From NCBI GenBank assembly GCA_036768485.1, contig JAVLUZ010000417.1:248001-312000 (forward strand): DNA of 64,000 bases. The letters are read 5' to 3'. Origin of the DNA: Mermis nigrescens. Taxonomy: Eukaryota; Nematoda; Enoplea; Mermithida; Mermithidae. The position numbers were made by a program, and so were the translations under genes. A model generated the notes under the pieces. The model was not told the DNA's origin. It saw nothing but the letters and a program-made list of their open reading frames with translations, and did not search any database. Positions 46,717 through 57,223 of the stretch are shown one piece after another (the stretch's first letter is position 1; each line of letters starts with the position of its first letter).

Positions 46717-46875
46717 ATGGCTACTGATCACACATGGGCATAAGGGGGTCCGACACCAAGAATCAACTACACCATAAAAATCGATGGATATGTTTTGTTA
46801 ATGTTTTTTGGGATTTTTGCCAGTTTTACACCACCCAGACTTCTCAAAAATTTGGTCGCTGCCCATGCATGCTAC

Positions 46876-47614
46876 CACTGTTTTTTTTGTACGAGCCTCT
46901 TTGTACATGTACAAAGATCTCCGGAAAAGTCTTTGTACGAGCGAAAATTTTTTTGTACATATAACGTATAGATATGCTATTGAATGTACACATTTTTACA
47001 TATATACTACTAGATTGTTATCCGTGACCCGCACGCTTCGCTTTTGTCCTAAATTCAGCTGGTTATATTAGTTTGGCCCGAAACGCCAAAATTTTTATGG
47101 GTCTTAGGTTGAAATTACACATAAAATTCGACTCAGTAAGTTAAAATAACTCGTGTTACTTAATTATAAATAATATAGCGATTGTGATGTGCTGAGTGAA
47201 TCTCATAATAGACACCAATTTGCTTATGAATTCAATGCAACGCAAAGATAAAAGAGTCAATTTTATCTTCAAACGGCAGAAAACAGTGCAAAGTTGTTTA
47301 ATAGTTCTTTTTTCTGCATAAAATCTTTATAAAACAGTAGAAATAGATGTAAAAGATGCTTAAATCTGTACAAAGATGCTTAAAGATAGATTTTGGAGTG
47401 TTTAATGCCAGCACTTGGAGATAAATACAATGTTATTATGTATGATATTCGGCGCGAAGTGCCTAAAATTTTTGAAATTTTGCTAAAAAAATACTCAAAA
47501 AAGTGTTAAAATTACTATTACTCTGCCCCAAAAAGTCTTTGTACGTTGTACAAAGATGGCTCTAAAAATCTTTGTACGAGCCTCAAAATCTTTGTCTCGT
47601 ACAAAAAAACAGTG
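46876..47614. repeat. Family A hAT-type MITE, copy 4, exact 8-bp duplication
   Basis: Left CACTGTTTTTTTTGTACGAG, right CGTACAAAAAAACAGTG; flanked by CATGCTAC at 46868-46875 and 47615-47622. The interior differs from copies 1-3 (a subfamily) but keeps TTTGTACATGTACAAAGAT and a GGCGCGAAGTGCC box. Confidence 0.9.
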
Positions 47615-47622
47615 CATGCTAC

Positions 47623-48319
47623 TGATCCCCAGGAAAGCTTTATACGACCTCCTTTGAGAATTGCCGATTTTTATAGAAAAAATTTATGCAAAGTGTGTTG
47701 TTTTGGGCGTTTTTATCTGTAAAAGTTTCGAAAGTTTGTTTTTGAATTCTATGAATAAGAAGCATCGATAGAAACGTCTGAAAGAAGTATTTTTGACGTC
47801 TACCAATCGATTTTTAGTTCAAAAATGACCCTTCATAAAAATTTCCCCAGGCTGATCCCCAGAATTCTCATGCTGTATATACATGTTTGCGCCTGTCTCG
47901 TTTTTCCTGCAACTCCAAAATGATGATAGTGGCTTGATTTTTTTGTATGCATAAGTAACTAAAGGATTAAGAAATGTCGTTCGAGATAAGAAATCAGGAA
48001 TTTTTTACAAGATTTCAATTTTTTGTCTTTTGGGTTGGAAGACTGGATGAGCTTATCTTACGCTTTTTTGTTTCGTCTATTCGATGCATGTGTGATGGAA
48101 TGGAAACGGGCGTGAGATGGGATCCCTAGATCTTTATCCCTCCGATTTTTAAGCAAAGGAAAAAATTTCCGTTTTCTGTTTGTTTTCACGTCTTTTTCTG
48201 GGCGTTGCTGGCCAAAAATTAGAGGTCATTCATCCCTCCTTCTAAATGGCCGGACTACGTGACCTCGATTCTGCCATTATTTTTTCCTCCAATTTTCCTT
48301 CTACTTCTCTTAGCGGGGT
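47623..48319. other. Intergenic or SR 3' region, no gene recognised
   Basis: No domain-bearing frame and no clear termini. The SR gene's 3' end must lie between the RS exon and the RFC1 start, but I could not place its final exon or poly(A) site. Confidence 0.35.
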
Positions 48320-48327
48320 ATTCCAAC

Positions 48328-48572
48328 CACACCTGGGCGTGGGGGTTGGGGGTATGTCCCCTGAGAAACCAAAATACCCCCAGACAGAATTCAATTTTTT
48401 TGAAAATTTGTTTTGTTTGCGTCTTTTTTTGCAATTTTTGATGCTAATGTACATTGCTCGATGCGAAACGTTGAAAAATGGTGTTTTCGCCATACCACTA
48501 TTTTGAAGGCTATTTTTTCACCTTCGAAAACTATTGCACCCCCTCCCAGAATTTTGGTGCCACCCACCTATG
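48328..48572 (-). repeat. Family C hAT-type MITE
   Basis: Starts CACACCTGGGCG and ends CCCACCTATG. The flanks ATTCCAAC (48320-48327) and ATTCCGAC (48573-48580) match at seven of eight positions. Confidence 0.85.
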
Positions 48573-49558
48573 ATTCCGACCTTCCCAAATCTAATTGTTA
48601 AGAATGGTACGACGAGGGCATCTTCCAATTTCGGGGTGGTCTATACCATCCAAACCCCCATATGTACTCGTATGTCTGCTCCTAAGCCTAATACAAATTC
48701 GAAATAAAAGGACGCTTCCGATGGAATGGACGTTAGAAAGTTCTATGCGTGACTGCATTGAGTTAAGATATTCGTTATTTTAATATCTGCCAGTGACTTG
48801 ATTTTATAAGCCAATTTTGGCTAAAAAATAAAAAGTCATGGTTTTATACTTATATATGTACCTCGTTAGGAATGAAAAAAAATTTTATTGAGCTTTTTTC
48901 GAATCGTTACGTAGTTGATTTGGCGTAGGAAGTTTGACTAATAGCGCCCAATGTGCATTTGCCTCCAATGATTCTATTTCGATTTAATATTGTGTTTATG
49001 CGACTAATTTTATTTTTGCACGTTTCTTAAGGTTGACGATTGAAATGTCTGGAAGAATGCAGTCAACCGTGGATCTAATGATTTTAACGTGACACGTTCG
49101 ATTCATCAATTGACCGATTTATGTTAAATTTTAATGTTATCATTTTTTCTTCACGTCAACGCAACGCTATATTTTTCATCCATGGTTGGCTTGTTCATAA
49201 AATGACGTGTATGTTCCGCATATAATCGAATGAATGACGAAAGATTATCACTTCATTCACTTATGCAATGTAGATACATTCTGATGTGCACAAACACTGC
49301 TCAGTGTAAAATTTTTCAGCCATAACGGAAATAATAAAATACATACTGCATTGTATTCTAAATAACTCAAAATTGTTGTCGCCTATAATAGGTTACCTAC
49401 TCTCTCAAGTGAATGATCACAGCATGGGCGGCTCCGTAACGATCGTCACAAATCATTAATTAACGATATATATTTCTAGTCGATCGTTGAGAACGCTTAG
49501 CTAAGCTATAGCCTGCTCCATTCCAAACTACCCGTTTTAGCTGTCACGGTCTACATGC
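48573..49558. other. No recognisable gene
   Basis: AT-rich, short frames only; no repeat termini recognised. Confidence 0.4.
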
Positions 49559-49789
49559 CATAGGTAAGCGGCACCAAGATTCTGGGTGAATGGGTGCAAC
49601 ATTTTTTGAAGGTCAAAAATGATCTTTAAAATGATTGTATGGCGAAGAAAACATTTGTCAACGTTTCTCATCGAGCACTATCTGTTTGCATCAAGAAATT
49701 GCGGAAAAATGTTCAAAAATTGAGATTCTGGAGGTATTCGAACTTCTGGAGGGTGCATGCCCCAACTCCGCCCCATACGCCCACGTGTG
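49559..49789 (+). repeat. Family C MITE, diverged
   Basis: Starts CATAGGTAAGCGGCACCAAG and ends CGCCCACGTGTG. The internal order ('ggtcaaaaatgat', 'aacgtttctcatcgagcac') matches the family. The duplication is eroded. Confidence 0.7.
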
Positions 49790-50201
49790 CTAATTACTAA
49801 AGCAGAATATGTTTTGGTTTAGATTGTTGCAACACTTTGTTTAGTACGTAGCGTGTTAAGCAGGGACATTGAACATCTATAAAAAGAGTTTAAAGAACAA
49901 TTGGCTAAGAGGGCACAAATGCAGATGCCATGCCACTTGTGCAGTGTAAAAATAATACAGTAATAGGACTTATAAAAATATATCGTATGAAATGAAATAG
50001 ATTATGGGATTTTTGAAAAATGGCGGAAGAGAAAATTTTAGTAAAGGAGTGTGAAATCATTATTTGTTATGATGTTACGAGAAATTTCATACACTTTTTA
50101 ATTAAGCTCTATAATTTGCACTTTTATGGTAACAGGACCTGATTACTGTGCTAAATGTTGGATTAGTATAACTAATTGATTATTTTGGGCTGGGCACTCA
50201 A

Positions 50202-50650
50202 TTAGAAGAAAGAAGAAAATTTGTTCGATGAAAGTACTAAAAAAAGAAACGCATAAAAAGTAGTTACAAACGTATTGTCAGCGTAAACATAATATACAAT
50301 GTGCGTAAAACAAAGTATGTATATACATAAAGCAACAGATAATACAATGGTACCAGGAGCGTAAGGCACAAGGCTCTTACGTAAGCCCCATATGAAATAA
50401 ACACTAAAATCAATTTCCGAAATCATATTCCTAAAAGCTATTGGGTTATTACAGTCATTTGTATTCTGCGGGAGAATGTTCCAAATTTTAGCCACCCTTT
50501 TCGCAAAGTCACGTTTTTACAATCTAAACGTGATTGTTTGATTGAACAGTTTCGTGTTATTTGCGTATCTAGTGCCTCTGTTCCGGTGGCAAGCTCAAAA
50601 AGCTCATTAAATGTGGCTAAAGTTTCTAATATGGTTTTGTCTCCGATTTT
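50202..50650 (-). pseudogene. LINE reverse-transcriptase C-terminal fragment
   Basis: Minus-strand translation gives GDKTILETLATFNELFELAT, then after a frameshift near 50535 KRDFAKRVAKIWNILPQNTN: the R-V-x-x-x-W-N-x-L-P motif at the C terminus of Jockey/CR1-type RT proteins. The two frames show decay. It adjoins the nested foldback structure on its right. Confidence 0.65.
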
Positions 50651-51655
50651 CCTAAAAATAATTTTTTCTGATAGATTCGAGGACGCTGAGTCCAGAAATG
50701 AAAAGCGTTAAGGGGCTGACGAGTATTTGTGGAGATAGAGCCCTTCAGACTTGCAAAAAACGTGATTATTTCGATGTTCTTAGGGCTCTATCTCCACAAA
50801 TATTCGTCAGCTCCCTAAACGCTTTTGTTTTCTGGACTCAGCGTTGTCGAATCTATCAGAAAAAATTATTTTTAGGAGAATCGGTGACAAAAAAATTTAA
50901 AAAAATTATGCAAAAAAAGAAATTATGCTAAACCCCATTTTTAACATTTCTACATTACAGTTCTGACGTTAAAAAAGCGTAAAAACACTGTTTTCGGGAA
51001 AATTGAGAAAAAACTATATTAGATAAAATTTGGTGATTAGATCCATGCGAGCTAAATTTTTGGCAAATAGATACTTGCCCACAACTCACCAGCTTGCTTA
51101 TACGAACATCATAGGCTTAGGCTTAGAAAGTGTATTCACATTGGTGCCAGCTGATGGTCTAAGCCTGAGACAATTTTTGCCCCAATTGTGCCTTAGGCTT
51201 AGACCATCAGCTGGCACCAATTTGATATGCACGGCAAGTCTAAAATAATAAGCGTGATGAATCGATTACACCCTGCTTCGGCTTTGTTAACGTCAGAACT
51301 GTAATGTAGAAATGTTAAAAATTGGGTTTAGCAAAATGTTTTTTCTTCTTTTGCATAATTTTTTTTCAAAAAATTTTTTTGTCAACGATTCTCCTAAAAA
51401 CAATTTTTTCTGATAGATTCGAGGACGCTGAATCCAGAAAAACAAAGCGTTTGGCGGTTGACGAATATTTGTGGAGATAGAGCCCTTAGAACATTGAAAT
51501 AATCACGTTTTTTGCAAGTTTGAAGGCTCTATCTCCACAAATATTCGTCAGCCCCCCCAAACGCTTTTTTTCTGGACTCAGCGTCTTCAAATCTATCAGA
51601 AAAAGTATTTTTAAGAGAATCGGAGACAAAATCATATTAGAAAAAAATTCCTTAA
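50620..51655. repeat. Nested foldback: large palindrome containing two smaller palindromes and a third at the centre
   Basis: Outer arms (TTTTGTCTCCGATTTTCCT near 50635; complement near 51615-51635) enclose two ~230-bp foldbacks, 50655-50890 and 51395-51625, each made of GAGGACGCTGA...CTATCTCCACAAATATTCGT arms. Between them another palindrome (51110-51225) is built on TTAGGCTTAGACCATCAGCTGG-like arms. No coding. Confidence 0.75.
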
Positions 51656-53050
51656 ATATCAACAAGTTTGAAAGCAAAAACAAGATCAGTGTGTATTCTT
51701 GGGTTTTCGACATTGCTGAATTTAAAAAAGTTGGTTTTATCGATCGGAATGCGGTTTGTTCCTTTTCTGCATGTTTTGAAAAAATCCTTTTTCAGTTTTC
51801 AATTTGTGGCGACAGCAATTGCTTGCGGATTTAGTTTGATGCCAGACATGAACGACATGACAAGACAAGGAAACATTTATTGTCCAAAAAATACACGAAA
51901 ATTGGTAATTGCTCCATTTATCTCAGTCTTAGCCTGAGCGCTGGCATCAATGTGAATGCACATAACTAAGCCTAAGCCTAACACATTGGTAACCTCGCGC
52001 AGTCACAGTCCCCCGACGCTTTGGAGACTAATCCGAAACATTCCCAAATATAGAGCTTACTTTTCGCCTATCCTTAAACACATGAACTTCAACAGCCTGT
52101 TAATCGGTCAATAATGCCGACCGCCTCCTAATTCTTTCAGATTTGAATACCTTGACCCTTAATTAGATTAAATCGACCAGGCAAAGTTAATTTCTAGAGG
52201 TTCACTACGTTCTGATATTAGTCCAGGCGGGGGCCTTTAAATAAGCTGTTTTTGGGCTTTTCGCATCGTTTTGCGTTATTGAAGCAATGAAAAAATTATT
52301 TTTTTAAAATTTTTTTCACGTCGTTGACAGTAAAAATGCTTATAATGCCCGCAAAGCGCTAATTTTTGTGACTTTTCCTGCAATAAAGCGGTAGAAACTG
52401 CCAAAAGATAGAAGAAATCGGCGCGAAGCGCCGAATTTTCCGATTTTACGTCGCAGAACAGCGTCATGCAACCACATTGCTCAGCTCTTGAACATGTCGA
52501 AATTTCGCCCAGGGGGAAATTTCCCCTCCCCTGGCTACGCCAGTGGTGCCAGACATGGACTAAGCTGAAGGTATAAATTGGGGAAAAATTGCTCCACACG
52601 CTTCGCTCGCTCCTTAATTTGTGTCCCATTTATCTCAGGTTCAGCCCATGTGCTGGCATCAACATGAATTCTCATAGGAAGCCTAGGACATTGGTAAAGA
52701 TCAGCCAATGTGAAGCCATGGGTATCGAAGATTATTGACGCCATTTTATTGTATTTATTTTGATTTTTCTTCTTTTTTCAATTTGACTAAATTTGTATTG
52801 TTTTAATTTACGTTTCTGTCGCAATAGAACTAGGTATTTCATTAAAGCCATTGCTTTAGGTAAAGCTCTAAAAACAAAAGAGGGCCCAGCCCAAAAAAGA
52901 AAGCTCCTTTTTATCACGCTTAGGCACCTACCTATATTTTACTTGCTTATGCGTTTATCTTTGCTGTCTGAAAATATCACCGACGGAATCAGTGCACGCG
53001 AAAACTTTGGAAAACCGTGACCAAGCGCTAGTGCTACTGCATATTTAGGT
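51656..53050. other. Repeat relics, no gene
   Basis: Contains GCTGGCATCAA...AAGCCTAAGCCTA motifs (51940-51985; 52650-52690) related to the palindrome core at 51110-51225, a GGCGCGAAGCGCC box (52422) and a CTGGCTACGCCAG palindrome (52531-52543). Nothing coding is recognised. Confidence 0.4.
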
Positions 53051-53507
53051 CAGGCCCGTATCCATTATTTTGTTTCGGGGGGGGAGCACGACCAAAATTT
53101 TTTCAAAACATAAGGGAGACCAAAGGATGAATTAAAAATGACGTTGTACGACTACTAGAGCTGTAAACTCGGCAATTTTGCTACTCACATGCCTTAAATA
53201 GGGTGAGAATCCCCAAAGTATACTCTCTTGAACAAATCTCATTTTCTGCATAAAACCTGTGTAAAAAGGAAGACACGGATGCAAAATACGCTATAGGCTG
53301 TATAAAGAATAAAAATGGAGCGTTTAAACCACGCGCTTGGGACTAACCAGGCTGTAATTGTTATTTTGAAATTCGGTGCGAAGCGCCGAAAATTTTTTGC
53401 TATGTTTGGCTAAAAAAGCAAAGGAGGAGTAAAGGGAAAAATCGTTCTCATATTTCGTATCGGGGGGGTGGGTCATGTGCCCCCTATCCCTCCTGGATGC
53501 GGGCCTG
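53051..53507. repeat. Family B element with 8-bp target duplication
   Basis: CAGGCCCGTATCCA at the left, TGGATGCGGGCCTG at the right; flanks ATTTAGGT (53043-53050) and ATTTAGAT (53508-53515) match at seven of eight positions, supporting a hAT-type insertion. One GGTGCGAAGCGCC box near 53381. Non-coding. Confidence 0.85.
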
Positions 53508-54258
53508 ATTTAGATATATCACGTCACCCATGGTTAGGGGTAGGTGTCAACCGATTATAGATACTAATACCGGAGTTAAGCAGGGTTGGCAAGTGCTTGG
53601 TTTTTTGGAGTTTTAGTCGGTGCAAAAATTTAGAAATTCTAGGTTTTTGGTAGTTAAATTTGATCGTTCTTCTATCTACAACTTGCCGACGCTGCCGTGA
53701 GCGTAGTCCTGTATCGATAACGTGCTCGAGTGGTTTTGGCACATTGTGCATTTGTTATTTTCGCTTGTTTTCCTTTACTAAGTGTGAAATTAGGCTTTTT
53801 TAGCATTTTTTCGAAATTTATGTATTTTTAGGAGGATTTTTTTGCTAGGATGTGCTCTAAACTGAGATCATTGCGTTATTTTTGTGGATTTGTCCTTCTT
53901 TATTGTTTAATGCAATGGAGTAAATCTATTCTATTTTTTCGATTTCTACTTGATTTAATTATTTTTCTCCCGTGCTTGATTTTCTTCGCTTCTGACATAA
54001 TTGTTCCTCAATTTTTCCAAATCTATAACTGTTCAGCACCTGCGTAATTCGATATAGGCATGCTGCCTTCCAGTTTTTTGTCGAACAGGAATTTGAATTT
54101 TTTCGAATGTGTTGAATTTTCTGAAGTTTTAAGTTTTTAGTTTTGAATTCCTTCAATGCAAATCAACTTTTAACTAAGTTTGTTTTTGAAATATTTTTTT
54201 ATTATCGATGAGGTGTGTTTTTATGCCCAGAATGTTCGTCTTATCAATATTTTGAACT
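53508..54258. other. No recognisable gene
   Basis: Includes a short stretch GAGTTAAGCAGGGTTGG at 53572 reminiscent of 5S rRNA box A; too short to call. Confidence 0.35.
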
Positions 54259-54266
54259 ATCTCTGA

Positions 54267-54964
54267 CAGTGATCGTACGGGGACCTCGAACCCGACCCTG
54301 ACCCCGACCGGGGGCAAGATTTTTCGAGTCGGGGTTGAATCGTTTTTTTCGGGGGTGAAATATAGCATTTAATTTTTTGGTACATAGGAGAATTGTATAA
54401 ATAGCAAATTAATCCGGCAAACAGCAAACGAGGATGATTCATTCACGAGCATAACGAATATGTTAAACTCGACGCTCCTTCATAAAATGTACGCCTAGTC
54501 GCCATGTTGCTAACACGTACATACATGTTCGCATATTATCACCATAAGGTGCGCCAAAACTCTGTATTTTGTCATTAATTAAAATACACTATGGATTTAT
54601 TATAATATTATGCCAAAAATGCAGAAAAACTAATTTGGCTCCTCTACAATCAGCGCGCCATAGAAAAGTGTTTAAAAAACTGTGGAAGAATACAAAAAAG
54701 CGAGAGCGATTAGTGATTAAAATTGAAAGGAATGCTATATTGCTAGAACCATGTTTGAACTTGCAGTGAAAATAAAATGTTAAACATAACCAGCTTTATT
54801 AGTATTCTCCACAAACAAGTGAAGGTATCGTTTTTATCCTTTTTAAATTGGTATGTAATCATGCAATGTTAACTGTTAATCTTTAACCCCGACCCCAAAA
54901 ACCGTGGTTTTTCATCCCCGACCCCGACCCTGAGGGGTAAAAATCTGAACCCGTACAATCACTG
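54267..54964. mobile_element. hAT-type non-autonomous element with CCCCGA arrays
   Basis: Termini CAGTGATCGTACGGG and CCCGTACAATCACTG are inverted repeats. The flanks ATCTCTGA (54259-54266) and ATCTCTGG (54965-54972) match at seven of eight positions. Subterminal tandem ACCCCGACCC arrays occur at both ends (54283-54315 and 54894-54932). 698 bp, no transposase. Confidence 0.85.
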
Positions 54965-55041
54965 ATCTCTGGGTAGATAACTTATTCTGAGTCGCATCCT
55001 TCAATTTTTCTCATATTTGTACCCCCAAGTTTAGGTACATA

Positions 55042-56378
55042 CAGGGTGATTAAGAAAAAGCATCCACTTTATATTTTGTAATAACGTCCGTTTAAAACGC
55101 GCTTGTGACACGAAGTTTACACTGCTGGATAGAAAAATTATTCCTCTAGAGTCTTGTGCAGTTGCGTATCCTTTGCTCTGAAAATGGGTAAAATCTCGCC
55201 GAACTCCTGGAGCCTCATATTCGAGCTAGCGACGAACCACGGTTATGGAACGAAGCGCATTTTCAAAAATTTCTGGCAATCTAATAGGACTTTTGGCGGT
55301 ATTAAAACGTTGGTAAATAAGATCAGAAGAAGTGGATCTGTCGAACGTACAAAGGGCAGTGGCCGACCTCGTTCGGCGCGAACTGTAAGCAATTTTTGTA
55401 AGGTGGAAAAACTGGCAATCAGCCTGCAGGACAAGATAGGCGTTCACCTATCGCAGCGTAAAATTTGCCGAAAACTTGGAATTTCTTAGCCATCCGTCTG
55501 TCGAATCTTGAAAGAAAGCAGAATCAACGTTCTTAAGCGGGTTCCGCTTCAAGAAATCAACGCAAAAACGAAATACAAGCGTTTGGCTAGGTCTAAAAGT
55601 TTGATCCGAAAAATCTTATTGTCGACTTTGGACAAACTTGTTTTTTCCGACGAAAAGGACTTTCTCATCGATTCACCTCCCATGTGTACGCAAAATAATA
55701 GGGTGTATAGCAAGGAAACGTCAAAACCAAATATTCCTGCGGCCAACTTAATCATCGAAAGAAAACATTTTCCGAGAAAAATAATGCTTTGGGCAGCAGT
55801 GTCCAAACGCGAAAAATCGAAAAATTACTTCATGGATCAAAATTAAAAAGTCAATAGCCAACGATACATTTCGATTTTGAAATCGGCCAAAAAAGATATG
55901 ATGGAGTTATATCGCAACGGTGATTTCATCTTGCAGCAGGATGGTCAAATTTTCGTGGTTAAAGGGAAATTATCCAAACTTTTTGAAACCAAATGAATGG
56001 CCACCATGTTCTCCCGATCTTAATGTCATGGACTATTACGTCTTGGGCGCACTTCAGCAAATGGTTTATGAAAAACCAATAAACAGTTCAAAAGCCCTGA
56101 AACGACGAATTCAATTTTGCTGAGGCAAATTGTCGTAGGATCGGATTAACACAGCGATAGACGAATTTCGTAGACGTTTACGTTTTGTCGTAATGGCCTC
56201 CGGAGGACATTGCGAAAACTTTTTTCTGATAACCAACTTCTAATCGAATCTATATGAAAATATGCCCTTTGATGCGCAATTAAATTGTCTTTTTGTTGCT
56301 GTATTGCATTTTTTTCTGCGTTCAATATTTGAATAAATATTTAGAAAAAACTAGGTGGTTGTTTTTTTAATCACCCTG
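55042..56378 (+). mobile_element. Mariner-type DNA transposon, degenerate
   Basis: Termini CAGGGTGATTAAGAAAAA and its imperfect complement TTTTTAATCACCCTG are flanked by TA (55040-55041; 56379-56380). At 1337 bp it has the usual size of a Tc1/mariner element. The transposase gene inside is broken. Confidence 0.88.
55184..56123 (+). pseudogene. Mariner-type transposase, inactivated
   Basis: From ATG 55184: MGKISPNSWSLIFELATNHG, a helix-turn-helix DNA-binding region with a GSGRPRS linker, then SVCRILKES. The catalytic regions are recognisable: VFSDEKDF (first Asp), ILQQDG (second Asp) and PPCSPDLNVMDYYVLG (third). In-frame stops at 55487 and 55844 and a frameshift between the second and third catalytic motifs (about 55940-55990) make it non-functional. 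Confidence 0.85.
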
Positions 56379-56990
56379 TATAATGCTTGAAATTATTTCA
56401 GTTTCCCTTGTTGGTTCTCTTGATTTCTACGGGTTTAAACTCAAATGCACACTGGGGGTATGAGGGTAGAGTATCCACTTACCAGGACGTTTGAAAGGCA
56501 TACCCGCTCAGGCCATTTCCGGACCAAAACCTATCGTTGGAATTATGAAACAGCGCCAAACGATGCCCATCAGCAATATAATGTGGAGTTTTTTCGAATA
56601 TTACATTATATATTCGTTCATTCATTCATACGCTTTTGGTCCATTATTTTGTTAATATTTGATAGTCCAGGTCATTCCATCGTTCTTATTATCCTTTGTT
56701 ATCAGGCAAACTTAATCATGAATATTCAAGAAAAGTAAAATACAACGACTCAAACCTTTTTCGCCTCTTACAAAAATGTCGAAAAAAACAAGACAAACTT
56801 AACACTTTAGTGCCAGCCGTAACCCCCCCCACGCCCCCAGGAAACTCGGTCTGCCCCCTCCCAGAACTTTGAATATATGTTTAAAATGGTTCGCAAATCC
56901 CCATCAGAGTCTGCTTGTTTGAGCCTTATTGGCCATCCGCATAATGGGGAATGTTTTTTGATTTTTTTATAGGCGCATACCGTCCTTGTT
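56379..56990. other. Upstream region of RFC1; possible 5'-UTR intron
   Basis: A TTTTTTTATAG acceptor-like site at 56971 lies 19 nt before the RFC1 ATG, so a non-coding first exon may lie upstream. No promoter element is identified. Confidence 0.4.
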
Positions 56991-57080
56991 ATGGATATTC
57001 GGAGCTATTTACAGAGAAATGCTGTCAAAAATGGACCTTCAGCAGGAATACGACGAGGCTTCAACACTCCAGCTAAAAAG
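56991..57080 (+). CDS. RFC1: Replication factor C large subunit (RFC1), N-terminal exon
   Basis: ATG opens MDIRSYLQRNAVKNG then GFNTPAKK, 30 codons ending in phase 0 before GTTTCT. The opening MDIR-x-[FY]-[FL] box is the conserved N terminus of animal RFC1, the large ATPase subunit of the clamp loader that places PCNA on DNA. The N-terminal part of RFC1 is a poorly conserved, charged, low-complexity region, so the call relies on this box, the acidic SDSE clusters in later exons and the S-V-x-D-[FY]-F box in the fourth. The donor is weaker than consensus. Confidence 0.7.
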
Positions 57081-57150
57081 GTTTCTCGTTTTTGTTATTG
57101 AGGTTTTGAAGCTCATTAATAACCTCATGTAATGCAGTGTATTTTTTTAG

Positions 57151-57223
57151 CCAAGCTCTTCTCCAACGAAGCGCTCGAGTGAAAAAGAAAAGAAACGCCG
57201 AATAAGCAGTCCTTTAATATCGG
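57151..57223 (+). CDS. RFC1: RFC1 exon 2
   Basis: Follows TATTTTTTTAG; reads PSSSPTKRSSEKEKKRRISS then PLIS, a Ser/Lys-rich segment with a basic KKRR patch that could serve as a nuclear signal. It ends in phase 1 at a consensus GG/GTAAGT donor. Confidence 0.72.
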
